Shown piece by piece: positions 8,789 to 17,152 of a stretch of 64,000 nt of DNA. A model generated the notes under the pieces. That model was not told where the DNA came from and did no database searches. It saw only the letters and a list, made by a program, of their open reading frames with translations. The position numbers and the translations under genes are program-made. The stretch comes from Kitasatospora albolonga (lineage in GTDB: Bacteria > Actinomycetota > Actinomycetes > Streptomycetales > Streptomycetaceae). The stretch is taken from positions 5,388,001-5,452,000 of the forward strand of contig CP020563.1 in NCBI GenBank assembly GCA_002082585.1, in the 5' to 3' direction. The stretch's first letter is position 1. Each line of letters begins with the position of its first letter.

Positions 8789-11056
8789 TCAGCGGTTCGT
8801 CAGCAGGCGGCCGTCGGGTGAACCCGCCTGGTCCGGGCCGGGGCTCTCCTTCGCGGCCGATCGGGGGGCCGGGGCCGAAGCCGCCTCCTCCTCGCCGTGG
8901 GAGAGCTGCGGCAGCCACTTCAGCCAGCCCGGCAGCCACCAGTTGGAGCGGCCGAGCAGGACCATCACGGACGGCAGGAGCACAGCCCGTACGAGAGTGG
9001 CGTCGAGCAGCACCGCCACCGCCAGGCCGACGCCCAGCTGCTTGAAAGCCTGCATGGACAGCGTGCCGAACACCGCGAACACGGCGACCATGATCATGCC
9101 CGCGCTCGTGACGACCCCCGCCGTGGCGCGGATTCCGTGGGCGACGGCCGTACGGTTGTCGGCGCCCCGGCCGTGGGCCTCCTGGACGCGGGAGACCACG
9201 AAGACGTGGTAGTCCATCGACAGGCCGAACAGCACCACGAAGACGAACAGCGGCATCCACGACTCGATCGCGCCGACGGCCGTGGTGCCCACCAGCTCGT
9301 CGCCCCAGCCCTTCTGGAAGACGGCGGTCATCACCCCGTAGGCGGCGGCCACCGACATCAGGTTGAGGACGATCGCGGTGACCGCGATGACCGGGGAGCG
9401 GAAGCACAGCAGCATCAGCAGGAAACTGATGCCCAGCACGAAGGAGAAGACCGGCAGGACCGACGACTTCAGCTGGCTGTTGTAGTCGGTGGAGAAGGCC
9501 AGGTCGCCGCCGACCGCGGCCTCGGCGCCCGGGGCCTTCGCCAGGGTGGCCGGGATGATGTCGTTCCGCAGCTCCGCCAGGGCCTTCGCCGATGTCGCGT
9601 TGCGGCCGTCGCCCGCCAGCGGGGCGTTGATCACCGCGATGTTCTCGTCCTGGTGGACGGTGATCTCGATCGGGTTCCTGACCTGGCCGGAGGCCAGGGC
9701 CCGCTGCTGGAACTCCTCGATGGCGGCGGTGGTGGCGGGCGCGTCGATGTCGGCGGCCCTGAACACGACCTGGGCCGGTGCCGGGGCGCCCGGGAAGACC
9801 TTCTCGATCCGCTTGGCCGTCTGCGCCGTGACGTTGTCGGCGGGCAGCAGCTGGTCGAAGCCCAGCTTCTCGGTCTTCATGGACAGGGCGGGCGCGGCGA
9901 GCGCGAGCATGAACGCGATACCGAGGACGGCGAACAGGGCAGGCGCCTTGATCACCGCACCGAGCAGCCTGCCCGGCTTCCGGTCCGCCGCCCGCGCGCG
10001 GGACGTGCGGCGCAGACCGGGGATGCGGCCCGCGTCGATGCGGTCGCCGAGCATCGACATCACGGCGGGCAGTACGGTCATGGAGCCGAGCACCGCGATC
10101 AGGACGACCTCGATGGTCGCGATGGCGAAGCCCTCGAAGACGGTCAGGCCGGAGAAGAACATGCCGGCCATCGCGACGGCGACGGTGATACCGGAGATCA
10201 GCACCGAACGGCCGGAGGTCGCCGCCGCGATGCGCAGCGCGGACTCCTTGTCGCGGCCCGCGGCCCGCTCCTCGCGCTCACGGCGGATGTAGAAGAGGCA
10301 GTAGTCGACGCCGACGGCGAGCCCCATCAGCAGCAGCACCGAGTTGGTCATGGCGTCGACCGGGACCAGCTGGCTGGAGAGGGCGAGCAGGCCCATGGCG
10401 GCGACGCACGCGGTGATGGCGAGGATCAGCGGCAGTACGGCAGCGACGAGCGCGCCGAACACGATGAGCAGGATGCCGAGCGCGACCGGCACGGCGGTGA
10501 ACTCGGCGCGGGTGAAGTCCGCGCCGAGCGAGTCGTTGATCCCCTTGAGGCCGGTGGCGGCGCCGTACTGGCCGAAGGTGACGTCCTGATGGGCGCCCTC
10601 CGCCTTCGCGAGCGCGTCGATGACGGGCTGGATGCGGTCGGCGGCCGTGTCCGGGTCGCCCTTCACGGAGAACTGGACGAGCGCGTCGTGCTTGTCCTCG
10701 CCGATGGCGCCCGTCTCGTACGGGTCACCGATGCCCTGGGCCAGGCCCGTACCCTCGACGGCCGCGATCGCGTCGGCCACGGCCTTCTTGAACTCCGGCG
10801 CGTCGGCGGTCAGCCGGTCACTGTGCACGAGCACGATCTCGGGTGCCGGGGAGGTGATACCGGCCTCGACGAGAATACGGGCCGAGCGGCCGGATTCCCC
10901 TGTTCCGTAGTCGGCCTCGGTCAGGCTTTTCTGCCCCACCAGGTTCCCCAGCACCGTGAGCGCGATGACGGCGAAGAGCCATCCGAAAAGCGCGGTCTTA
11001 CGGTGCCGGGCGCTCCACACCCCTAGTGAAGCCGCCAGATTTCGTTGACTTGCCAT
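8789..11056 (-). CDS. MMPL/RND-family transporter
   Basis: A 755-residue integral membrane protein with the MMPL layout: one N-terminal membrane helix (ALFGWLFAVIALTVLGNLVG), a large extracytoplasmic loop, a bundle of helices (VPVALGILLIVFGALVAAV, AMTNSVLLLMGLAVGVDYCL), then the repeat with a second loop and bundle (MPLFVFVVLFGLSMDYHVFV). The GVDYCLFYIRR and LSMDYHVFVVSR segments carry the membrane-embedded Asp-Tyr pairs of proton-driven MMPL pumps. The ATG at 11056 is preceded by GGGAGAGG, so I reject the longer frame to 11314. Position at the cluster edge, divergent from the ABC exporter, suggests product export or self-resistance; this is inference. Confidence 0.92.
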   Translation of the reverse strand: MASQRNLAASLGVWSARHRKTALFGWLFAVIALTVLGNLVGQKSLTEADYGTGESGRSARILVEAGITSPAPEIVLVHSDRLTADAPEFKKAVADAIAAVEGTGLAQGIGDPYETGAIGEDKHDALVQFSVKGDPDTAADRIQPVIDALAKAEGAHQDVTFGQYGAATGLKGINDSLGADFTRAEFTAVPVALGILLIVFGALVAAVLPLILAITACVAAMGLLALSSQLVPVDAMTNSVLLLMGLAVGVDYCLFYIRREREERAAGRDKESALRIAAATSGRSVLISGITVAVAMAGMFFSGLTVFEGFAIATIEVVLIAVLGSMTVLPAVMSMLGDRIDAGRIPGLRRTSRARAADRKPGRLLGAVIKAPALFAVLGIAFMLALAAPALSMKTEKLGFDQLLPADNVTAQTAKRIEKVFPGAPAPAQVVFRAADIDAPATTAAIEEFQQRALASGQVRNPIEITVHQDENIAVINAPLAGDGRNATSAKALAELRNDIIPATLAKAPGAEAAVGGDLAFSTDYNSQLKSSVLPVFSFVLGISFLLMLLCFRSPVIAVTAIVLNLMSVAAAYGVMTAVFQKGWGDELVGTTAVGAIESWMPLFVFVVLFGLSMDYHVFVVSRVQEAHGRGADNRTAVAHGIRATAGVVTSAGMIMVAVFAVFGTLSMQAFKQLGVGLAVAVLLDATLVRAVLLPSVMVLLGRSNWWLPGWLKWLPQLSHGEEEAASAPAPRSAAKESPGPDQAGSPDGRLLTNR

Positions 11057-11393
11057 GACCTCTCCCAGTGGGAAGTGCTTTCCGGACCTACGATCAGCGA
11101 CCCTCCGACGATAGGGGCGCGGGCCCGGCGGATCGCCTTTCCCGCTTGACAGTTGAGTGCCGCTGCAAGGTCCTGCCAGCCCCGCTGCGACCAGGGGCGC
11201 GCCGGGCCTGCAACATGCTGCACCGGCAGGCTGCGGACACCGGGAACCGCGCTTTTCGGCCGAGGCGGCGGATACGTTTCTGACGGCGGGAGAACGCCGG
11301 TCCGAGGTCTGCATTCCTCTCGGGATTACCCGACGTCAGGATTACCCAGCTCCCGGTCTCCCATTCACAGAATTCCAAGAGAGGGGGAAATTC
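11057..11393. promoter_or_regulatory. Divergent promoter region between MMPL and ABC exporter genes
   Basis: These 337 bases separate the two divergent transport genes and must hold the promoters for both. The nonamer GGATTACCC occurs twice (11323-11331 and 11339-11347) with a 16-base period, 47-71 bases before the ABC ATPase start, around a GACGTC palindrome. This is a plausible activator or repressor site for the whole NRPS operon. No gene is visible in the interval. Confidence 0.45.
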
Positions 11394-12422
11394 GTGAACA
11401 CCGCGATCGAGGCCGACGGCCTGACGAAGAACTACGGCGGCCACCGTGCCCTCGACGGCGTGAGCCTGTCGGTCGAAGCCGGTACCGTGCTCGGCCTGCT
11501 CGGACCCAACGGCGCAGGCAAGACCACCACGGTCCGCACGCTCGCCACCCTGCTGGAACCCGATGAGGGCAGCGCGCACGTCGCGGGCTTCGACATCGTG
11601 CGCCAGCGGCGCGAGGTGCGTACCCGCATCGGTCTCGCCGGACAGTACGCGGCCGTCGACGAGCTGCTCACCGGCCGCGAGAACCTGATCCTGCTCGGCA
11701 GGCTGCTGCGGCTGGGCCGCAGGGGAGCCCGGGCGCGGGCCGCCGAACTGCTCGGACGGTTCGAGCTGGAGGCCGCGGCGGACAAGCCGGCCAAGGACTA
11801 CTCCGGCGGCATGCGGCGCCGCCTCGACCTCGCCGTGAGCCTGATCGGCTCGCCCGAGGTCCTCTTCCTCGACGAGCCCACCACCGGACTCGATCCGGCC
11901 AGCCGGGCCACCCTGTGGCGCATGGTGCGCGACCAGGTCGACCAGGGCGTCACCGTGCTGCTCACCACCCAGTACCTGGAGGAGGCCGACTTCCTCGCCG
12001 ACCGCATCCTGGTCGTCGACCGGGGCCGGGTGATCGCCGAGGGCACCTCCGACGAGCTCAAGCGGAAGGTCGGCGGCGAACGCCTGGAGGTGGCCGTCGC
12101 CGACGCCGACGCCCTCGCCCAGGCCGCCGCGGTCCTCGCCCCGCTCGCGGTGAACGCCCCGCAGCTGGACGGGCGGCAGCGCACCCTCCTCGTACAACTC
12201 CCGGACGGTATGGGGGCCTTGGCCGCCGCCGCGACCGCGCTGGAGTACGCCGGTGTCGCGGTGGAGGAGTTCGCGCTGCGCCGCCCCTCGCTGGACGACG
12301 TCTTCTTCCATCTGACGGGCGAGGTCACCGGTCCGCGGAGCGCGGAGGAAACGGAGAACGAGGACAGCGTGGACAGCGCGGAGAAAGCAGAGCGCGCGGA
12401 GAAAGCGGAGGCCCTGCGATGA
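11394..12422 (+). CDS. DrrA-type ABC transporter ATP-binding protein
   Basis: A 342-residue cytoplasmic ATPase of the daunorubicin-resistance (DrrA) family. It has Walker A GPNGAGKTTT (about residues 39-48), the signature YSGGMRRRLDLA, Walker B EVLFLDEPTTGLD and the switch His replaced by Gln in LLTTQYLEEAD, as is common in DrrA proteins. The C-terminal DUF4162-type domain (LEVAVADADALAQAAAVLA) follows, and then an unusual charged repeat tail rich in AEKAERAEKAE. The GTG at 11394 follows GAGAGGGGG; the frame upstream is not family-like. The stop overlaps the permease ATG by 4 bases. It should power export of the NRPS product. Confidence 0.93.
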   Translation: MNTAIEADGLTKNYGGHRALDGVSLSVEAGTVLGLLGPNGAGKTTTVRTLATLLEPDEGSAHVAGFDIVRQRREVRTRIGLAGQYAAVDELLTGRENLILLGRLLRLGRRGARARAAELLGRFELEAAADKPAKDYSGGMRRRLDLAVSLIGSPEVLFLDEPTTGLDPASRATLWRMVRDQVDQGVTVLLTTQYLEEADFLADRILVVDRGRVIAEGTSDELKRKVGGERLEVAVADADALAQAAAVLAPLAVNAPQLDGRQRTLLVQLPDGMGALAAAATALEYAGVAVEEFALRRPSLDDVFFHLTGEVTGPRSAEETENEDSVDSAEKAERAEKAEALR

Positions 12423-13222
12423 GTTCGGCACTTGCCCACGGCCAGGACGTCGCGGCCCTCACCGGCCGCCATCTGCGCCATCTGCGCCGTACCCCGGAGA
12501 AGATCATCGGGGTGGCGCTCACCCCCGTCGCGATGGTCGTCATCCTCGGCTACCTCTTCGCGACCGTCGTCCAGGTGAAGGACGCGGGCAGCAGCTACCG
12601 CGAGTACATCATGGCCGGGGTCTTCGCCCAGGTCGGGCTCTCCTGCATCGGCATCACCGCGATCGGGGTGGCGGGCGATCTCGGCAAGGGGCTGATGGAC
12701 CGGTTCCGTTCCCTGCCGATGGGCCGGGCGACCGTGCTGGTCAGCCACACCCTCGCCGATCTCGCGGCGGCGGCGCTGAGCATCGTCCTGGTGGCGCTCA
12801 CCGGACTCGCCGTCGGGTGGCGGGTGCACGGCACGTTCGCGGAGAACCTCCTCGGCTTCCTGCTGCTGCTCGCCTTCGCGTACGCCATGCTCTGGGTCGG
12901 CGCGCTGCTGGGCATGCTGATGCGCAACCTCGAGGCGATCAGCGGGGTAGCGGCCCTGATGCTGGTCCTGTTCTCGTTCCTGTCCAGCTCGTTCATGCCG
13001 CTCACCGGCCTGCCCGGCTGGCTGCGGACGGTCGCCGAGTGGAACCCGGTGAGCGCCGTCTCCGAAGCCTGTCGCCAGCTGTGGGGAAACACCGGGGCCG
13101 TCACCTCCGCCAGCTATCCCGTGACGCACCCGGTGACCGTCTCGCTGATCAGCATCGGGCTGCTCATCGCCGTTCTCGTACCACTGAGCCTGCGCGTGTA
13201 CCGCACTTCGGCCACGCGATGA
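12419..13222 (+). CDS. DrrB-type ABC-2 transporter permease
   Basis: A 267-residue permease with six hydrophobic segments (VALTPVAMVVILGYLFATVV; QVGLSCIGITAIGVA; ALSIVLVALTGLAVGW; LLGFLLLLAFAYAMLWVGAL; VAALMLVLFSFLSSSFMPL; VTVSLISIGLLIAVLVPLSL). The conserved FMPLTGLPGWLR and NPVSAVSEACRQL stretch of ABC-2/DrrB proteins is present before the last helix. It starts at an ATGA overlap with the ATPase, so the two subunits are translationally coupled. The next gene, SbnA-like, follows after 21 bases, placing export and precursor supply in one transcript. Confidence 0.92.
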   Translation: MSSALAHGQDVAALTGRHLRHLRRTPEKIIGVALTPVAMVVILGYLFATVVQVKDAGSSYREYIMAGVFAQVGLSCIGITAIGVAGDLGKGLMDRFRSLPMGRATVLVSHTLADLAAAALSIVLVALTGLAVGWRVHGTFAENLLGFLLLLAFAYAMLWVGALLGMLMRNLEAISGVAALMLVLFSFLSSSFMPLTGLPGWLRTVAEWNPVSAVSEACRQLWGNTGAVTSASYPVTHPVTVSLISIGLLIAVLVPLSLRVYRTSATR

Positions 13223-13243
13223 CTGCGTGCTTCTGGGGGGATC

Positions 13244-14314
13244 ATGCCGGTCATATCGGCACCACACGAATTCAACACCGAAGATCTCTACGTGGATCTG
13301 CGGGACATGTACGGCTATCCGCTGCACCTCAAGTGTGAGGGCTTCAACTTCGCCGGTTCCATCAAGCTCAAGGCCGCGGCGAGCATGATCGAGGCGGCCG
13401 AACGCAGCGGGGCCCTCACCCGGGAATCGACGCTCGTGGAGTCGTCCTCCGGCAACCTCGGCGTCGCCCTGAGCGTGATCGCCGCCGCCAAGGGCTACCA
13501 CTTCATCTGTGTGGTCGACGCCCGTACCAACCTCGCCACCCGCAAGGTCATCGAATCGCTCGGCAGCGAGGTCCACACCGTCACCGAACCGGCGGCCGAG
13601 GGCGGGTTCCTCGCGGCGCGCCTCGCGTACGTCCAGCGGCTGCTGTCCGGCGGACCCCGGTACGTCTGGCTCAACCAGCACGCCAACCCGGACAACTGGC
13701 GGGCGCACTACCGCACCACGGCCCCGCAGATCGAGAAGCAGTTCCCGGGCCTGGAGGTCCTGTTCATCGGCGCGGGCACCACCGGCACCCTGATGGGCTG
13801 CGCCCGCTACTTCAAGGACCGGCCGCGGCCCGTGACGATCGTGGCCGTCGACAGCGTCGGTTCGGTGACCTTCGGCGGGCCGCCGGGCCCGCGCATGGTC
13901 CCCGGCCTCGGCACCGGGGTGCGGCCCGCGCTGCTCGACACCTCGTACGTGGACCACGTGGTGCACGTCCCCGAGGCCGACACCGTACGGGCCTGCCACA
14001 CCCTGGCCCGCGGCGGCTTCCTCTTCGGCGGCTCCACCGGGACGGTGGTCAGCGGCGCGCTGAGCTGGCTGGCCGAGCACCGCCCCGGGCAGAACGCCAC
14101 GGCGGTCGCCATCGCCCCGGACCTCGGTGAGCGCTATCTCGACACCGTCTACCAGTCGAGCTGGGTGCGTGATGTGTACGGCATCGGCATGGACGGCACG
14201 CCCGCCGCACCGGAGACCCCGTCGGCCCGGGACACAGCCGACGCCCAGGGCGGCGACGCGGTCGACGACAGCCATGAACTGACCGAACTTCCCACTGGAG
14301 CACTGCAGTCATGA
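13244..14314 (+). CDS. sbnA: SbnA-like PLP enzyme for 2,3-diaminopropionate synthesis
   Basis: A 356-residue fold-type II PLP enzyme of the cysteine synthase family, closest in layout to SbnA. SbnA condenses O-phospho-L-serine with L-glutamate to N-(1-amino-1-carboxy-2-ethyl)-glutamate, which SbnB oxidises to Dap. The PLP lysine is in FAGSIKLKAA (near residue 42); SSSGNLGVAL binds substrate; GAGTTGTLMG and GGSTGTVVSG hold the cofactor phosphate and ring. The C-terminal 40 residues are a low-complexity extension. The stop overlaps the first NRPS gene by 4 bases (ATGA), tying Dap supply directly to the assembly line. Confidence 0.92.
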   Translation: MPVISAPHEFNTEDLYVDLRDMYGYPLHLKCEGFNFAGSIKLKAAASMIEAAERSGALTRESTLVESSSGNLGVALSVIAAAKGYHFICVVDARTNLATRKVIESLGSEVHTVTEPAAEGGFLAARLAYVQRLLSGGPRYVWLNQHANPDNWRAHYRTTAPQIEKQFPGLEVLFIGAGTTGTLMGCARYFKDRPRPVTIVAVDSVGSVTFGGPPGPRMVPGLGTGVRPALLDTSYVDHVVHVPEADTVRACHTLARGGFLFGGSTGTVVSGALSWLAEHRPGQNATAVAIAPDLGERYLDTVYQSSWVRDVYGIGMDGTPAAPETPSARDTADAQGGDAVDDSHELTELPTGALQS

Positions 14315-17064
14315 TCTCCCTTCCCCCTGCGCAGCAGCTGCCGCTCTCCGCCGCGCAGCACGAGATGTGGTACGGACAGCAGGCGGACCCGGGCAACCCC
14401 GTCTTCACCATGGGCGACTTCCTGGAGTTGCGCGGCCCTCTCGACACCGCCCGGCTCACGGCGGCCTGGCAGGGGGTACTGCGGGAGGCCGGCACCCTGC
14501 GCGCCCGGTTCACCGAACAGGACGGCGAACCGCGCCAAGAACTGCTCCCCGTCGAGGAGTTCCCCGTCGAGACGGTCGACCTCTCCCACGAGGAACGGCC
14601 CCGCGAGGCCGCCGACACGTTCATGCGGCGCGACCTGCTGGCACCACCCGACCTGACGGCGGGCACCCTCCGGTCCGTGCTGCTGCGGCTCGGCCCGGAA
14701 CACGTGCTGTTCTACATCCGGGTCAACCACATCGTGGTCGACGGGTTCAGCCGCGTCCTCGTCTACAACCGGCTCGCCGCCCTGTACGCCGACCCGGACG
14801 CCGAGGGCGCCTTCCCCGACCCCCGTACGCTCACCGACGACGAGGACACGTACGCGCAGAGCGCCAAGTACCGCAAGGAGCAGGCGTTCTGGCAGTCCCG
14901 GTTCGACCCGGTGCCGGAGCCGGTGAGCCTGTCCTCGCGGCCCGGCGGCCAGGTCCGCGCCTCCCTGCGGTGCGAGGCGGTACTGCCCGCGGCCACCGTC
15001 GAGCGGCTGCGCACGCTCGCCTGGGACGCCCGGGTCACCTGGCAGACGCTCCTGATCGCGGCGACCGGCAGCTATGTGCAGCGGGCCGCCAACGTGGAAC
15101 GCGCCCTGCTGACCCTCGCGGTACCGGCCCGCGCCACGGCGGCCTCGCGTGCCGTTCCCGGTATGCGGGCCAACTTCGTACCGCACCCGGTCGAGGTGGC
15201 GCCAGGCCGGACCGTGGCCGACTTCCTGCGCGACAGCGCCGGTGAACTGCGCGCGACCCTGCGCCACCAGAACTACCGGGGCGACCGCATCCGCCGCGAC
15301 CTCGGCTTCACCGGCGACGCGGGCCGGTCACTGGGCCCCACGGTCAACGTCCTGGAATCCGGCTTCGATTACACCTTCGGGGAGTGCGCGGGGCTGCTGC
15401 ACAACCTGTCGACGGGTCCGGTCGAGGACATGCAGATCATCTACCTCGACTCGGCGGAGAGCGGCTACTCGGTACGGCTCGACGCCAACCCCGAGCGCTA
15501 CACCCAGGAGGAGCTGGAGCTCCACCAGCAACGCCTGTTCGGCTGGCTGACCACTCTCGCCGAGGCCGGTCCCGACGCCGTCGTCGACCAGCTGGACGTG
15601 CTGCTGCCGGGGGAGCGGGAAGCGATACGCCAGGGCTGGGCGTCGACCACGGTCGTGGATGCGTATGCGGGTGTGGTGGAGCGGGTGCGGGCGTGGGCGG
15701 TGGAGCGGCCGGACGCGATTGCCGTGGAGCATGCGGGAGAGCGTGTTTCTTACGCTGAACTCGTCTCTCTTGCTTCGGCGTTGAGTCGTCGGCTGGTGGC
15801 TTCCGGGGTCGGTGTCGGGTCGCGGGTCGCGGTGTTGTGCGAGCCGGGTGTGCCGTTCGTTGCGGGGATTCTGGGGGTGTTGGGGGCGGGGGCGGCGTGG
15901 GTTCCGTTGGACCCGGGTGCGCCCCGGGCCCGGAGTGCGGGGCTGCTGGACGACAGTGCGCCGCAGGTTCTGTATGTGGGGCCCGGACATGAGGAAACCG
16001 CGGTGGAGCTGCTCGATGCCGCCGTTCATGTTCCGCAGGTGGTGGTCTGGGACGGCGTCCGGGATGGCGGGGTGTTGGTCGAGCCGGTGGGGCATCCGGA
16101 GGATCTCGCGTACGTCATCTTCACGTCGGGTTCGACCGGTCGTCCCAAGGGTGCGATGGTGCATCGGCGCGGGATGGTCAACCATCTTCTGGCCAAGGTA
16201 AGCGACTTGGGGATGACCGCTGCCGACACGGTTGTTCACAATGCGCCGGTCACTTTCGACATCAGTGTGTGGCAGATGCTGTCCCCGCTGATCGTCGGTG
16301 GGCGTCTGATCGTGGTCGACCGGGACACCGCCGCCGATCCGCAGCAGCTCTTCGGCCGTGTCAGCACTGACGGCGTCACCGTCCTCGAAGTCGTGCCTTC
16401 TCTTCTGCGCGCCGCTGTCGACGCGTGGCAGGCGGGTACGCCCCGGCCTTCCGTGGGCGGGCTGCGTGCGCTGATGGTGACGGGTGAGGCGCTCTCGGCC
16501 GATCTGGCTCTGCTCTGGGGGGAGTTGGAGCCCGGGATACCCCTGGTGAATGCGTATGGTCCCACCGAGTGCTCCGATGATGTCACCCACGCCTTCATCA
16601 CGCCCGGTACCGCTCTGGAGACGCGTACTCCTATCGGGTTTCCCGTCCGGAACACCCGTCTCTACATCCTGGACACCCACCTGCGGCCTGTTCCGCCGGG
16701 CACTCCGGGTGAGCTGTACGTGGCCGGTACGGGGGTGGGGCGCGGGTACCTCGACAACCCGGCCCGGACCGCGACCACCTACCTCCCCGACCCGCACGGC
16801 GCACCCGGTACCCGTATGTACCGGACCGGTGACCGGGTCCGTCAACGGGCTGACGGGCAGATCGAGTTCCTCGAACGGCTCGACCACCAGATCAAGATCC
16901 GCGGCCACCGCGTCGAACTCGGCGAGATCGAAACCGCCCTCCGCAACCTCCCCGGCATCACCGACGCCGCCACCGCCCTCCACCACGGACGCCTCACCGC
17001 CTACCTCATCGGCACCACCCCCACCCCAAGCAAGCCCTGGCCGCCCACCTCCCCGACTACATGA
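14311..17064 (+). CDS. NRPS module 1, condensation and adenylation domains (5' part of a frameshifted gene)
   Basis: This 917-residue part carries a C domain (about 1-430) and most of an A domain (about 440-917). The C core motif reads NHIVVDG (His140, Asp144), Asn replacing the first His. As the first C domain of the line it may be a starter C that takes an acyl group. A motifs: [36 protein letters not shown]. My hand-read specificity code is D-I-W-E-M-T-A-D-D-K. Its acidic residues would suit a diamino acid such as Dap, but this is inference. The protein ends without motif A10, because a C-run at 17018-17022 has one C fewer than its paralogue near 28206. I think the intact gene runs 14311-22196, about 2628 residues. 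Confidence 0.9.
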   Translation: MISLPPAQQLPLSAAQHEMWYGQQADPGNPVFTMGDFLELRGPLDTARLTAAWQGVLREAGTLRARFTEQDGEPRQELLPVEEFPVETVDLSHEERPREAADTFMRRDLLAPPDLTAGTLRSVLLRLGPEHVLFYIRVNHIVVDGFSRVLVYNRLAALYADPDAEGAFPDPRTLTDDEDTYAQSAKYRKEQAFWQSRFDPVPEPVSLSSRPGGQVRASLRCEAVLPAATVERLRTLAWDARVTWQTLLIAATGSYVQRAANVERALLTLAVPARATAASRAVPGMRANFVPHPVEVAPGRTVADFLRDSAGELRATLRHQNYRGDRIRRDLGFTGDAGRSLGPTVNVLESGFDYTFGECAGLLHNLSTGPVEDMQIIYLDSAESGYSVRLDANPERYTQEELELHQQRLFGWLTTLAEAGPDAVVDQLDVLLPGEREAIRQGWASTTVVDAYAGVVERVRAWAVERPDAIAVEHAGERVSYAELVSLASALSRRLVASGVGVGSRVAVLCEPGVPFVAGILGVLGAGAAWVPLDPGAPRARSAGLLDDSAPQVLYVGPGHEETAVELLDAAVHVPQVVVWDGVRDGGVLVEPVGHPEDLAYVIFTSGSTGRPKGAMVHRRGMVNHLLAKVSDLGMTAADTVVHNAPVTFDISVWQMLSPLIVGGRLIVVDRDTAADPQQLFGRVSTDGVTVLEVVPSLLRAAVDAWQAGTPRPSVGGLRALMVTGEALSADLALLWGELEPGIPLVNAYGPTECSDDVTHAFITPGTALETRTPIGFPVRNTRLYILDTHLRPVPPGTPGELYVAGTGVGRGYLDNPARTATTYLPDPHGAPGTRMYRTGDRVRQRADGQIEFLERLDHQIKIRGHRVELGEIETALRNLPGITDAATALHHGRLTAYLIGTTPTPSKPWPPTSPTT

Positions 17065-17152
17065 TCCCCACCACCTACCTCACCCTCCCCGCCCTCCCCC
17101 TCACCCCCAACGGCAAACTCGACCGCAACGCCCTCCCCACACCCGACCCGAC
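15601..17152 (+). repeat. Duplicated A-domain cassette, copy 1
   Basis: This stretch is nearly identical at DNA level to 26789-28342 in the second NRPS gene, except for a divergent window at about 16430-16545. It has many GTG/GGT/GTT codons in its first two thirds and an extremely C-rich third part, unlike the surrounding modules. I interpret it as an adenylation-domain cassette copied between modules. Confidence 0.85.
17018..17022 (+). other. Apparent one-base deletion splitting the first NRPS gene
   Basis: The run of five C here corresponds to six C at 28206-28211 in the near-identical paralogous A domain. Adding one C joins the two frames and restores the normal A domain end ([20 protein letters not shown] continuation). 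The result is either a sequencing error in a homopolymer or a real inactivating or slippage-dependent site. Confidence 0.85.

Noticed and set aside
17061..17064. ATGA overlap between the two parts of the first NRPS as evidence for two separate natural genes
   Set aside because: The split falls inside the A domain before its essential lysine, and the paralogous copy is continuous with one more C; the overlap is accidental.
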